From contig JBOFEZ010000062.1 in the NCBI GenBank assembly GCA_051648365.1, forward strand, positions 30,470-94,469: a stretch of DNA of 64,000 bases, given 5' to 3'. A program made the position numbers and the translations under genes. Positions 9,196 through 18,511 of the stretch are shown here, one piece after another. The stretch comes from JAGNZR01 sp051648365 (GTDB lineage: Bacteria > Fusobacteriota > Fusobacteriia > Fusobacteriales > Fusobacteriaceae). Below the pieces are notes generated by a model, which was given only the letters and a program-made list of their open reading frames with translations, ran no database searches and was not told the origin of the DNA. The first letter of the stretch is position 1. The number at the start of each line of letters is the position of its first letter.

Positions 9196-9780
9196 ATGAA
9201 GATATTTTTAGCTACGGGAAATAAAAAGAAGATAGATGAAATAAAAGATATATTGGATGACATAGATGTAAAGATATTGTCGATTAAAGATGGAATTAAT
9301 ATTCCTGAGGTTATAGAGGATGGAGAAACATTTGAAGAAAATTCAGCTAAAAAAGCTATTGAGATAGCAAAATATCTAAATATGGTAACTATTGCTGATG
9401 ACTCAGGGCTATGTGTAGAAGCTCTTCAGGGAGCTCCTGGAATTTATTCTGCAAGATTTTCAGGAGAAGGTGCCACGGATGAAAGTAATAACAGAAAACT
9501 GGTCGAGCTAATGAAGTGTGTTCCAAATAGAAAAGCTAAATTTGTGGCTGTGATAACTGTGGCTAAACCAGATGGAGAATACCACTGCTTCCGAGGGGAG
9601 TTGGAAGGAGAAATTGTGGATATTCCAAAGGGAAAATATGGTTTTGGCTATGATCCTCATTTTTATCTTAAGGGATATGAAAAAACTTTGGCAGAGATTC
9701 CTGAAGTAAAAAAAGAGATTAGCCATAGAGCTATAGCTTTAAAAAAAATGAAAAAAGAAATTAAAAATATATTGAACTAG
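9196..9780 (+). CDS. rdgB: dITP/XTP pyrophosphatase RdgB (Ham1)
   Basis: House-cleaning nucleotide pyrophosphatase that removes ITP, dITP and XTP. The 194-residue protein has the N-terminal LATGNKKKIDEI, the metal/substrate loop ADDSGLCVEALQGAPGIYSA (split across the family's two signature blocks), and the C-terminal FGYDPHF and SHRA motifs. It sits next to rph, an arrangement found in many bacteria and as a fusion in some. It is the last gene before a terminator. Confidence 0.96.
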   Translation: MKIFLATGNKKKIDEIKDILDDIDVKILSIKDGINIPEVIEDGETFEENSAKKAIEIAKYLNMVTIADDSGLCVEALQGAPGIYSARFSGEGATDESNNRKLVELMKCVPNRKAKFVAVITVAKPDGEYHCFRGELEGEIVDIPKGKYGFGYDPHFYLKGYEKTLAEIPEVKKEISHRAIALKKMKKEIKNILN

Positions 9781-9783
9781 GAT

Positions 9784-9819
9784 TTTCCCACCTTGAAATT
9801 TTCAGGTGGGAATCTTTTT
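9784..9819 (+). terminator. Rho-independent terminator after rdgB
   Basis: Inverted repeat TTCCCACC...GGTGGGAA with the inner arms TTGAAA and TTTCA (one bulged T), followed by TCTTTTT. It closes the lipid A/rph/rdgB unit just 21 bases before hslU. Confidence 0.8.
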
Positions 9820-9840
9820 GATAGAGGGTAGGAGGAAGAT

Positions 9841-11169
9841 ATGAAAGATGATTTAACACCTAAAAAAATAGTGGAAGAGTTAGACAGATATATTATTTCA
9901 CAGGATGAAGCAAAAAAAAGCGTAGCAATTTCTCTGAGAAATAGGCATAGAAGAAAAAATATAGAAGATAATGAACTGAGAAATGAAATCACACCCAAGA
10001 ATATAATTCTTATGGGAAATACAGGAGTTGGGAAAACCGAGATAGCCAGAAGACTTGCGAAAATTGCTCATGCACCTTTCATAAAAGTAGAGGCTACAAA
10101 ATATACAGAGATTGGTTATGTGGGAAATGATGTTGAAAGTATAATAAAAGATCTGGCTAATATAGCTCATAAACAAGTAAGAGAAGAGAGGATAGAAGTT
10201 TTAAGAGAGGAAAAATATCCCGTAGCTTTAGAAAAAGTAGCGAAAATTTACAAACCGTATGATACTCTCAACGATATCGAGAAAGAAAAAGTTATGAAAG
10301 AGATAGAAGCAGGTATACATGACCATGAAGAGATAGAAATTTCTAGAACTGAAAAAGACAAAGGAAAACCAAATGTTATAGAAGTTATAGGAGGGAATGA
10401 GCCTGAAGATGTGGAGAATATTCTGAGCAATATAATGGGAAGCATGAAAAATTTAGGAGATAAAGAAGAGAAAACTGTTAAAATGAAAATTGCAACAGCC
10501 CTTACTCACATTCTTAACAAAGAAATTGAAGAAACTATTGCCGAAGAAGATATTATATCTGAAGTAGTAAAAAGAGTTCAGGAAGACGGAATAGTATTTA
10601 TAGATGAAATAGACAAAATAGTGGAGAGAGAGGATAGTAGTAGAGGAGAAGTTTCAAGACAAGGAGTCCAGAGAGATATTCTACCAATAGTCGAAGGATG
10701 TACAGTCACTACGAAGTTCGGTCCTATAAAAACTGATCATATACTTTTTATAGCTGCTGGAGCTTTTTCACAATCTTCACCAAGTGATATTATGCCTGAG
10801 CTTCAGGGTAGATTTCCAGTTAAGGTGAAATTGGAAAATCTTCAAAGGGAAGATTTTGTCAAAATTCTTACTCAGGTAAAATATAATCTTTTAGAACAAT
10901 ATGAAACTTTGTTGATTCAAGATAATGTACAGTTGAAATTCCAAAAATCAGGAATAGATGAGATCGCAGAACTGGCTATAAGATTTAACGATAAAGTAGA
11001 AAATATTGGAGCGAGGAGGCTCCATATGATACTGGAAACTCTTCTTCGTCAAGTGATGTTTGAAGCACCTTATGAAATGATGAAAAAAATAATAATAGAT
11101 AGAAAATATGTTGCCAAAATTTTCAAAGATGAATATGAAGAGGAAAACCTGGATAAGTATATATTATAA
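9841..11169 (+). CDS. hslU: ATP-dependent protease ATPase subunit HslU (ClpY)
   Basis: AAA+ unfoldase of the HslUV protease, 442 residues. It opens with LTPKKIVEELDRYIISQ, has Walker A GNTGVGKT near residues 59-66, the pore motif GYVGNDVES and Walker B FIDEIDKI, and an I-domain insertion of about 100 residues. The extreme C-terminus LDKYIL resembles the E. coli HslU tail that docks into HslV, so a proteolytic partner is expected. No hslV lies next to it here: rdgB is upstream and smc downstream. An AGGAGG ribosome site precedes the ATG. Confidence 0.95.
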   Translation: MKDDLTPKKIVEELDRYIISQDEAKKSVAISLRNRHRRKNIEDNELRNEITPKNIILMGNTGVGKTEIARRLAKIAHAPFIKVEATKYTEIGYVGNDVESIIKDLANIAHKQVREERIEVLREEKYPVALEKVAKIYKPYDTLNDIEKEKVMKEIEAGIHDHEEIEISRTEKDKGKPNVIEVIGGNEPEDVENILSNIMGSMKNLGDKEEKTVKMKIATALTHILNKEIEETIAEEDIISEVVKRVQEDGIVFIDEIDKIVEREDSSRGEVSRQGVQRDILPIVEGCTVTTKFGPIKTDHILFIAAGAFSQSSPSDIMPELQGRFPVKVKLENLQREDFVKILTQVKYNLLEQYETLLIQDNVQLKFQKSGIDEIAELAIRFNDKVENIGARRLHMILETLLRQVMFEAPYEMMKKIIIDRKYVAKIFKDEYEEENLDKYIL

Positions 11170-11188
11170 AAGTTAATTGGGAGAGAAA

Positions 11189-14100
11189 ATGCATTTAAAA
11201 GCAGTAGAGATATATGGATTTAAGTCCTTTGGAGAGAAGATTTATATTGAGTTTGACAGTGGACTTACATCTATAGTAGGGCCTAATGGAAGTGGAAAAT
11301 CCAATATAATGGATGCTGTTCTATGGGTTTTGGGAGAACAATCTTACAAAAATATAAGAGCAAAAGATAGCAGTGATGTTATATTCAGCGGAAATGGAAA
11401 GAATAGTAATTATGCTGAAGTTTCTTTAGTGATTGATAATAGTGACGGCTATTTTTCTGGGGAAAATAATGAAGTTAAAATCACTAGAAAAATATTGAAA
11501 AGTGGAGATAATGAGTATTATATAAACGGTTCTAAAAGCAGACTTAAAGATATAAATTCTATGTTTTTAGACACTGGAATAGGAAAGAGTGCCTACTCTG
11601 TAATAGGACAGGGAAAAGTAGAGAGAATTATTTCATCTTCTAATCGTGAGATAAAAGGAATAATAGAAGAGGCTGCTGGAATAAAAAAATTTCAGATAAG
11701 AAAGCAGGAATCTCTAAAGAATTTAAAATCTCTTAATGATGAGTTAGAGAAGATAGAATTAGTTGTTAAACAGGTAGAAGACAGTAAAAACACACTAGAA
11801 AAACAGTGTAAAAAAGCCAAGGAATTTTTGGAGATAAAAGATGAAAAGGAAAAATTACAGAAGTCATTACTTTCTTATGACTATAAAGAAAAAATAGAAA
11901 GTCTTGAAAAAATAACATATGAAGAGATAAAAACACTAGAATTAATAGATAAACTAAGCAAAAATTTAGATGAAAATAGTCAGGAATTTTTAGAAAATGA
12001 GCATGAACGTGAAATGCTTACAGGGAAAATAGAGGAAAATCTAACTAAAAACAGTGGGCTAAGAGAAAAAATTGAGATAGGAGAGCGTGAAAAGGCTAGA
12101 ACAGGAGAAAGAATAGAATCTTTTAAAAGAGAACAGGAAGAGAAAGAAAGATACATAGGGAAAATTCAAGAAAAAATAAACTCTCATGAAAATATTGTTT
12201 CACATCTTTCACAAGAACTGGATAAATTCAAAACGAAACTTGAAGAGCTAAGTAGTAGTAATACTAAATACTCCCATGAGATAGAATTATTTGAAAAAGA
12301 AAAAAGAACTAAAGAGATAGAAATAGAGAGTAAAAAAAGAAAAATAATGGAGCTTGAAGTTGAGAGGTTAAAAGTTGTAAATGACATAGAAAATTCGGAA
12401 AGAAGAGCTAAAACTACTCAAGCTAAACTTCAAACTTTAAACGAAGACATATCTGTTCAAAAAATAAAAGTTCAAGAGAATAGTGAATCAGTTGAAAAAT
12501 ACTCAGAAAAAGTTATAGAAAGTGAAAAAAAGGTCCAAGAGATTTCTCAAAGAACAACTTTTCTTGAAAAGAAAATTTCAGAAACAAGTATGGAGATAAA
12601 TAAATTTTCTGAAAAAATAAGAGAAAATGATTACGAAGAAAAACGTGCCAATATAAAACTTCAAAATATAATCAGATTAGAAGAAAGTAATGAAGGGTTA
12701 TATAAAGGAGTAAAAGAGGTATTGAATGAAAAAAATCCTGGGGTTTTAGGGATAGTTGCCAATATAATAAATATTCCAGAAGGCTTGGAAAAGGCTATTG
12801 AAGCTGCTATTCCAGGAAATCTTCAAGATATAGTTACAGACAGCAATGTTACTGCCAAAAAATGTATAGAGTTACTTAAAGTGAAAAAATCCGGAAGAGC
12901 TTCTTTTTTAGCACTAGATACTATAAAAGTATACGAACAAAAAAAAGAAGTTATAAAAAAAGATGGAATTTTAGGTCTGGGATCAGAGCTTATAACAGCA
13001 TCTCCACAGTATAAAAAAGTTGTAGATTTTCTTTTGGGAAACCTTCTTATAGTAGATTCGATAGATAGAGGACTGGAAATTCTTAAAAAAAATCAGCACT
13101 CTGGAAATATAGTTACTATTGCAGGAGAACTACTTTCAGCAAGAGGAAGAATAACAGGAGGAGAAAATCAAAATTCTCCACTTTCTCAGATGTTAGAAAG
13201 AAAAAGAGAGAAACAGAATTTAACCTCTCTTCTTGAAAAACTTAGAGAAAAACAAGCGGAAATAAATCTCCAGCTGGAAAAAAGTAAAAAATATCTTGAA
13301 AATTTGGAAGAAGAAATTTTTCATATTGATGCTTTAGAAGAAGAAAACAGAAAGAATCTAAAAGGGTTGAAAGATGAACTTGAAGATTATCAGCTGAAAC
13401 TTGAAAAGAATAGAAGAGAACTCCAAATATTAGAAAGTGATTACCATGAAGAAAATACATATATAGAAGAGTTTCAGAAGAGAATTACCCAGTCTAGAGA
13501 TAGCAAAGAAAATACTGATCAGATAATTTTCAGAATGAAAGGTGAAGTAGAAAACCAGGAAAGTGAAAATATCGATATGAATGAAAGAATCAGGGTAAAA
13601 AAAGAGGAGTATTCAGATATAAGAATTCTTTATCTTAACAATGAAAATAGAATAATACAGTTAAATAATGAAAAAGAAAAAACTGAAAAAGAAAAAACTG
13701 AACTTGTAAAAGAACTTTCACAGGAAAAAAATAGAAAAATTCAGTTAATGAAAGACATAGAAAAATGTAATGAAAAAATAATTGTTATAGAAACAGAGAT
13801 TAAAGAATTTACAGAGGTCTATGAAAAAGAAAATGGTGAAATTAATCATATGAAAGTTCGTATAAATAAACTTTCATATGATGAGAAAAAACTTCTAGAA
13901 CAAAGAAAAGAGCTAGAAAGTAATCACCTTAAAAATAGAGATAAACTTAATAAAGAAATTGAAATGATAGAGAGATTAAAAAATGAATTAGAGAGAATAG
14001 TCCAAGAATTGGAGATTTTGACGGATATAGAGAATTTAGAAATTTTAAAAGAAGAGTATGAAAAAACAAAGTCTGCTTTCAAAAATATTGAATATAAATT

Positions 14101-14701
14101 CAAGAATTTTGAAACAGTAAATCTCCTTGCAATAGAAGAATTTGAACTGTTAAATAAAAAATATCTGGACCTTTCATCTCAATACAAAGATATGAATGAG
14201 AGTAGAAAAAAACTGCTATCAATGTTGGATGAAATTAGTGGAGAAATAGATCGTAAATTCAGAGAGGCTTACGGAGAGATTAGTACTAATTTTAACAATA
14301 TGTGCAGAGATGTGTTGCAAAACTCAGAGGGGAAACTTCTTCTTACAGAGGGAGAAACTATTGAAGATTCAGGAATTGATATTGTAGTCAGATTTAAAAA
14401 TAAAAAGCAACAATCTCTTTCACTTTTTTCAGGAGGAGAAAAATCTATGGTTGCCATAGCTTTTATAATGGCTATATTTATGTATAAACCAAGTCCTTTT
14501 ACTTTCTTGGACGAAATAGAAGCAGCACTGGATGATAAAAATACTAGAAAACTTATAAGTAAATTGAAGGAATTCACGGATCGTTCCCAGTTTATTTTAA
14601 TAACACATAACAAAGAAACAATGAAAGAATCAGATACAATATTTGGAGTGACCATGAATAAGGAGATAGGAATTTCAAAAATAGTGCCTGTAAAGTTTTG
14701 A
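11189..14701 (+). CDS. smc: Chromosome segregation protein SMC
   Basis: Large ATPase of the bacterial condensin that compacts and segregates chromosomes together with ScpA and ScpB. The N-terminal head begins LKAVEIYGFKSFGEK, with Walker A GPNGSGKSN at residues 31-39. A long coiled coil, a hinge near residues 510-640 and a second coiled coil follow. The C-terminal head holds the signature LFSGGEKSM and Walker B FLDEIEAALDD. From ATG 11189 the product is about 1170 residues, the family length. I prefer this start over the in-frame TTG 11177 because GGGAGAG sits at the right distance. ScpA/ScpB are not in the window. Confidence 0.96.
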   Translation: MHLKAVEIYGFKSFGEKIYIEFDSGLTSIVGPNGSGKSNIMDAVLWVLGEQSYKNIRAKDSSDVIFSGNGKNSNYAEVSLVIDNSDGYFSGENNEVKITRKILKSGDNEYYINGSKSRLKDINSMFLDTGIGKSAYSVIGQGKVERIISSSNREIKGIIEEAAGIKKFQIRKQESLKNLKSLNDELEKIELVVKQVEDSKNTLEKQCKKAKEFLEIKDEKEKLQKSLLSYDYKEKIESLEKITYEEIKTLELIDKLSKNLDENSQEFLENEHEREMLTGKIEENLTKNSGLREKIEIGEREKARTGERIESFKREQEEKERYIGKIQEKINSHENIVSHLSQELDKFKTKLEELSSSNTKYSHEIELFEKEKRTKEIEIESKKRKIMELEVERLKVVNDIENSERRAKTTQAKLQTLNEDISVQKIKVQENSESVEKYSEKVIESEKKVQEISQRTTFLEKKISETSMEINKFSEKIRENDYEEKRANIKLQNIIRLEESNEGLYKGVKEVLNEKNPGVLGIVANIINIPEGLEKAIEAAIPGNLQDIVTDSNVTAKKCIELLKVKKSGRASFLALDTIKVYEQKKEVIKKDGILGLGSELITASPQYKKVVDFLLGNLLIVDSIDRGLEILKKNQHSGNIVTIAGELLSARGRITGGENQNSPLSQMLERKREKQNLTSLLEKLREKQAEINLQLEKSKKYLENLEEEIFHIDALEEENRKNLKGLKDELEDYQLKLEKNRRELQILESDYHEENTYIEEFQKRITQSRDSKENTDQIIFRMKGEVENQESENIDMNERIRVKKEEYSDIRILYLNNENRIIQLNNEKEKTEKEKTELVKELSQEKNRKIQLMKDIEKCNEKIIVIETEIKEFTEVYEKENGEINHMKVRINKLSYDEKKLLEQRKELESNHLKNRDKLNKEIEMIERLKNELERIVQELEILTDIENLEILKEEYEKTKSAFKNIEYKFKNFETVNLLAIEEFELLNKKYLDLSSQYKDMNESRKKLLSMLDEISGEIDRKFREAYGEISTNFNNMCRDVLQNSEGKLLLTEGETIEDSGIDIVVRFKNKKQQSLSLFSGGEKSMVAIAFIMAIFMYKPSPFTFLDEIEAALDDKNTRKLISKLKEFTDRSQFILITHNKETMKESDTIFGVTMNKEIGISKIVPVKF

Positions 14702-14725
14702 AATTTCCCCAAAATAAGATATAAT
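14698..14725 (+). promoter_or_regulatory. Sigma-70 promoter for the lpxK unit
   Basis: TTGAAA (14698-14703), 16 bases, TATAAT (14720-14725); a second TATAAT lies at 14725-14730. It overlaps the end of smc and precedes lpxK by about 28 bases. Confidence 0.55.
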
Positions 14726-14752
14726 ATAATATAAAACTCTCAAGGAGAAGAA

Positions 14753-15766
14753 ATGGAGATTTTAGCATTTATATATTACCTGGTTACACGAATAAGAAAT
14801 ATACTTTATGATAGAAAAATTTTAAAAATACGAGAAATTCCTAATTTGGAAATTTTCTGTGTAGGAAACATAACTGTGGGTGGAACTGGAAAAACCCCTG
14901 CAGTTCAGTTTTTTGTAAAAAAATTAGAAAAAATGGGTAAAAAAGTTGCTGTTGTATCTAGAGGATACAAAGGAAAAAGGAAAAATGATCCTCTTCTTGT
15001 AAGTGATGGGATAAAAATTTTTGCTTCTCCTAAGGAGAGTGGAGATGAACCTTATATTCATGCATTAAATTTGAAATCTCCTATAATAGTAAGCCGAGAC
15101 AGATATGCGGGATGTAAGTTTGCTAAAAAACATTTCAATGTGGATGCTGTTGTCCTAGATGATGGCTTCCAACATAGAAAACTGAAAAGAGATAGGGATA
15201 TTGTTCTAATAGATGCTACTAATCCTTTTGGTTGGGGTGCTCTTCTTCCTAAAGGAACACTTCGAGAAGATTTTAAAAAAGCTGCTTCAAGAGCTGGAGA
15301 ATTCATTATAACTAAAGCTGATCTTGTAAGTGAAAGAGAAGTAGAAAAAATAAAAAGATACTTAAAGCAACAAGAGAAAAAACCTGTATCTATAGCTAAA
15401 CATGGAGTAACATCTCTCTGTGATGCCAAGGGGAATGCAAAGCCTCTATTTTGGGTTGCAGGAAAGAGAGTTTTGTTATTTTCGGGACTTGCCAATCCCC
15501 TAAATTTTGAAAAAACTGTAATATCTCTTAATCCTGAATATATTGAGAGAGTAGATTTTATGGATCATCATGATTTCAAAGAAAAAGATTTAGAAATGGT
15601 AAAAAGAAAAGCTGAGCAGATAAGAGCTGATTTTATAATAACCACAGAGAAGGATTTTGTAAAATTTCCTAAAGATTTAAGATTCCCTAATCTCTATGTG
15701 TTGAAAATAGAATTTACTATGTTAGAAGATAACACTCTACAAAATTACAAAAAGAGTTATAGATAG
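14753..15766 (+). CDS. lpxK: Tetraacyldisaccharide 4'-kinase LpxK
   Basis: Phosphorylates the 4' position of the lipid A disaccharide at the inner membrane, giving lipid IVA. The 337-residue protein has the family P-loop GNITVGGTGKTP (Lys47), followed by VAVVSRGYKG, the VVLDDGFQHRKLKRD catalytic segment and the C-terminal TTEKDFVKF. It belongs functionally with the lpxC-msbA block 5 kb upstream but is placed in a separate transcription unit. GGAGAAG precedes the ATG. A protein of unknown function follows after 10 bases. Confidence 0.95.
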   Translation: MEILAFIYYLVTRIRNILYDRKILKIREIPNLEIFCVGNITVGGTGKTPAVQFFVKKLEKMGKKVAVVSRGYKGKRKNDPLLVSDGIKIFASPKESGDEPYIHALNLKSPIIVSRDRYAGCKFAKKHFNVDAVVLDDGFQHRKLKRDRDIVLIDATNPFGWGALLPKGTLREDFKKAASRAGEFIITKADLVSEREVEKIKRYLKQQEKKPVSIAKHGVTSLCDAKGNAKPLFWVAGKRVLLFSGLANPLNFEKTVISLNPEYIERVDFMDHHDFKEKDLEMVKRKAEQIRADFIITTEKDFVKFPKDLRFPNLYVLKIEFTMLEDNTLQNYKKSYR

Positions 15767-15776
15767 GAGGCATAAA

Positions 15777-16574
15777 TTGAAAATAGAAAGAGAAAATATT
15801 GTTGAATACATCAAAGAATACGGGGGAGCCGAAGAAACACTGAAAGGTTTTTCGGAGGTTTTGGACAAGAGATCTTACTTTATAGTGAAGGAGTTTGAAA
15901 TTTTCAGAAAGAAGATGAATATGGCACTTCCGGCAGTGGCATATCTTAAGAATTCTGATTTGGTAGCTCAAGCTATAGAAGAAAGTATGGATTTTAGAGA
16001 GCGTCAAATAATAGAAAAGATAGATAGACTTAGTAATATGGAGTTAAAAAAAGTAAAAGAAACATACTCGAAACTTCTTTATAAAAACAGTTTCGAATAT
16101 ATACTCAGATATGGAAAAGAGCTTCTTTTAAGAAGTCCTAAAGATTTTTTTGATATCACATATGAATTTGTTTTAAGTGATAATCCAAAGTTGTTGAAAC
16201 CTCTTATGCTTTTAGCTTTCGAAAAAATCGGGAGATATGAAGATGAGTTTATTATTTTGCTTCTTTCTTATCTGACGAAAAGTCGTAGCGATTTCTCTTA
16301 TATGGATAAAATAATATTGGAAAATGGGACTTCTCCTAGAAAAGAGATGGGAAGCTATATAGAAAAAACAGCAGAAAAAATAGAATCTCTCCAGGGATTG
16401 GCTTTTGTGTCTTATCTCAAAGTTGCTGAGAAATTTGAGGCAAAAGATGAAAAAATGAGCGAGAGACTTAATAGGTTAACAGAAATACATCAGAAAGAAT
16501 TAGAACAATCGAATGACCTAATATCACTGACTTCAATAGAAAAAGAAATTTTAGTAGTACTTCTAAAAAAATAA
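15777..16574 (+). CDS. Unknown, predicted all-helical cytoplasmic protein
   Basis: I do not recognise this 265-residue protein. It has no signal peptide or transmembrane segment, is rich in Lys, Glu and Leu, and reads as mostly alpha-helical. No catalytic motif stands out. The TTG start at 15777 is supported by AGGAGG 7-12 bases before it. It lies between lpxK (10 bases away) and an EIIA PTS protein (25 bases away) on the same strand, so it is probably cotranscribed with both. A role in envelope or PTS signalling is only suggested by position. Confidence 0.75.
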   Translation: MKIERENIVEYIKEYGGAEETLKGFSEVLDKRSYFIVKEFEIFRKKMNMALPAVAYLKNSDLVAQAIEESMDFRERQIIEKIDRLSNMELKKVKETYSKLLYKNSFEYILRYGKELLLRSPKDFFDITYEFVLSDNPKLLKPLMLLAFEKIGRYEDEFIILLLSYLTKSRSDFSYMDKIILENGTSPRKEMGSYIEKTAEKIESLQGLAFVSYLKVAEKFEAKDEKMSERLNRLTEIHQKELEQSNDLISLTSIEKEILVVLLKK

Positions 16575-16599
16575 GATATTGAATATAGGAGATTATAAT

Positions 16600-17082
16600 A
16601 TGGAGATTATGGAAAAAAGCATTAAAAATGTCGAAAAAAACTACTCCAATGAGAATTTAATAGTTTATACAGAGGAAAATTTTACCAAAGATGAGCTACT
16701 CGCAAAGATGGTTCATCATATAAAGGAAAATAGTGATGCTATCGGAGAAGAAAACGACTTTCTAAAAAATATTTTGGAGAGAGAAAAAATAGGAACTACA
16801 GCAGTGGGAACTGGTATTGCGATTCCTCATGCGAGATTTTCCGGAGCAAAAAAAATAGTATTATCAATATTTCTTTTAGCAAAACCTATAGATTTTCAGT
16901 CACCAGATGGGGAGCCTGTAAAATTGATTATAATGGTAGGAGCACCACAAGAACATGGTAAGGAATATCTTACACTTGTATCTACAATAGTAAGAGCATT
17001 TAGAAATAAAGATTATCGAGAATCTGTTTTTTCTGCTAGAAGTTCTGAAGAACTTTTGAAAAAATTGGAGGAATTTAAGTAA
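16600..17082 (+). CDS. PTS EIIA domain protein (PtsN/fructose-type)
   Basis: A stand-alone EIIA of the fructose/mannitol/nitrogen-PTS family, about 160 residues. The phosphoacceptor His77 lies in GIAIPHARF, and later PDGEPVKLIIMVGAP matches the domain. No EIIB or EIIC accompanies it, so a regulatory role like PtsN is more likely than sugar uptake. Phosphate would come from the EI and HPr encoded at 22-24 kb. I choose ATG 16600, with AGGAG 8 bases upstream, rather than the in-frame TTG 16579. Its stop overlaps the nadD start by one base. Confidence 0.85.
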   Translation: MEIMEKSIKNVEKNYSNENLIVYTEENFTKDELLAKMVHHIKENSDAIGEENDFLKNILEREKIGTTAVGTGIAIPHARFSGAKKIVLSIFLLAKPIDFQSPDGEPVKLIIMVGAPQEHGKEYLTLVSTIVRAFRNKDYRESVFSARSSEELLKKLEEFK

Positions 17083-17687
17083 TGAAAATAGCCATATTTG
17101 GAGGCTCTTTTAACCCGATACATTTGGGACACATCAAAATGGTTCAGTATCTATGTGAAAATTTTAATTTTGATAAAATTATTGTAATCCCTGCGGGGAT
17201 ACCTTCACACAAAGAAAGTTATTCTATTTCTGGATCAGATAGATATAATATGTGTAGTCTTGCTTTTGCTTCATTTCCTAAAGTAGAAATAAGTAGAATA
17301 GAGATAGACTCTAAAAAAATTTGCTATACAATAGATACACTTATGAAACTAAAAAATATTTATAAAAATGCTGTCTTTTATGAAATTATAGGAGAGGATT
17401 CTGCAAATTCATTTCACAGTTGGAAAGATTTTGGAAAAGTATTAAAAGAGAGTCGAATAATTGTTTTTAAAAGAGAAGGACAGGAAAATCATATTTTTTC
17501 TGGAATAAAAAGTGAATTTATATTTTTGAAAACTCCTTATTTTCAATACTCTTCTACAGAAATAAGGAGTTATTTGAAAAAAAAATTAAGAAGAGGTAAC
17601 TTGAAAAAATTAAACGAAATGTTGCCAGAAAAAGTCTTGAATTATATTTTCGAGAGAGATCTTTATAATTTTACTGAAGGAGACTAG
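17082..17687 (+). CDS. nadD: Nicotinate-nucleotide adenylyltransferase NadD
   Basis: Adenylylates nicotinic acid mononucleotide to deamido-NAD. The 201-residue nucleotidyltransferase shows GGSFNPIHLGH at the N-terminus (the HxGH-type motif), the PSHKE segment, and the C-terminal SSTEIRSYL motif. The ATG overlaps the upstream stop (TAATG). NadE, the next enzyme in the pathway, is encoded separately at 43.5 kb. The usual neighbours yqeK and rsfS are not present here. Confidence 0.95.
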   Translation: MKIAIFGGSFNPIHLGHIKMVQYLCENFNFDKIIVIPAGIPSHKESYSISGSDRYNMCSLAFASFPKVEISRIEIDSKKICYTIDTLMKLKNIYKNAVFYEIIGEDSANSFHSWKDFGKVLKESRIIVFKREGQENHIFSGIKSEFIFLKTPYFQYSSTEIRSYLKKKLRRGNLKKLNEMLPEKVLNYIFERDLYNFTEGD

Positions 17688-17689
17688 AG

Positions 17690-18511
17690 ATGAAATTTAA
17701 GATGATTGTAACAGATTTAGATGATACGCTTCTCAATTCAGAGGGGAAAATATCAGAAAGAGATAAAGAAGCTATAATGAAAGCTCAAGAAAAAGGAGTT
17801 AAATTTATATTAGCTTCTGGACGTCCAACTTTTGCAATGAGACATCTTGCAGACGAATTACAACTTCACAAATATGGAAGCTATATAATCTCCTATAATG
17901 GAGCTATAATTACAAGGTGGGACGATAAAAGTGAAATTTTAAATGAATCGCTCACTAAAAATGATCTTCATAGGCTTTATGATTTTAGCCATAAGCATAA
18001 AGTTCATATTATAACTTATTTAGACGATGAAATAATTTCTGAAAGTGAGAGTAAATATATAAATATAGAAAAAGAATTAACTGGAATGAATCATAAAATT
18101 GTCCCCTCTTTTAAGAATGCTGTGAACTGTGATGGAGTGAAATGTATAATGCTTGAAAATCCAGATTATCTAAAAGAGGTAGAAAAAAAACTTAAAGAGG
18201 AACTAGGACATGATTATACAATAGCTATATCTAAGCCTTTCTTTTTAGAGGTAACTAAAAAAAACATGGATAAGGGAAATAGCTTAAAAAAGCTAATTCA
18301 GAATTTAGAAATTACTTCAGAAGAAATAATAGCTGTAGGAGATTCATATAATGATATTTCTATGTTGAAAATAGCGGGGAAATCAGTTGCAGTTGAAAAT
18401 GCTAAACCTGAAATAATAGAAATGGTTGATTATATAACGAGTTCCAACAATAATCATGGAATAGCAGAAGTGATAGAAAAATTTATATTGAATGGAGAGG
18501 GTAATGAATAA
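17690..18511 (+). CDS. Cof-type HAD-IIB family phosphatase
   Basis: A 273-residue haloacid-dehalogenase hydrolase of the Cof/YidA type, probably acting on sugar phosphates or phosphorylated cofactors. The nucleophile Asp9 and acid Asp11 are in VTDLDDTLL. The second motif is ILASGRPTF, the conserved Lys is in KGNSLKKL, and motif IV is VGDSYNDISML. A C2-type cap lies between residues ~85 and ~190. The substrate cannot be predicted. It starts two bases after nadD, with GGAGA upstream. Confidence 0.92.
   Translation: MKFKMIVTDLDDTLLNSEGKISERDKEAIMKAQEKGVKFILASGRPTFAMRHLADELQLHKYGSYIISYNGAIITRWDDKSEILNESLTKNDLHRLYDFSHKHKVHIITYLDDEIISESESKYINIEKELTGMNHKIVPSFKNAVNCDGVKCIMLENPDYLKEVEKKLKEELGHDYTIAISKPFFLEVTKKNMDKGNSLKKLIQNLEITSEEIIAVGDSYNDISMLKIAGKSVAVENAKPEIIEMVDYITSSNNNHGIAEVIEKFILNGEGNE

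Noticed and set aside
13672..13705. Short direct repeat within smc (GAAAAAGAAAAAACT-type unit twice)
   Set aside because: It falls in coiled-coil coding sequence with Lys/Glu heptads, where such repeats are expected.
14269..14712. 147-codon open frame on the minus strand inside smc
   Set aside because: It lies antisense to the conserved SMC ATPase head, has no recognisable protein signature and no fitting ribosome site; it is a shadow frame of AT-rich coding DNA.
15058..15495. 145-codon minus-strand frame inside lpxK
   Set aside because: Antisense to the conserved LpxK core; no independent coding evidence.
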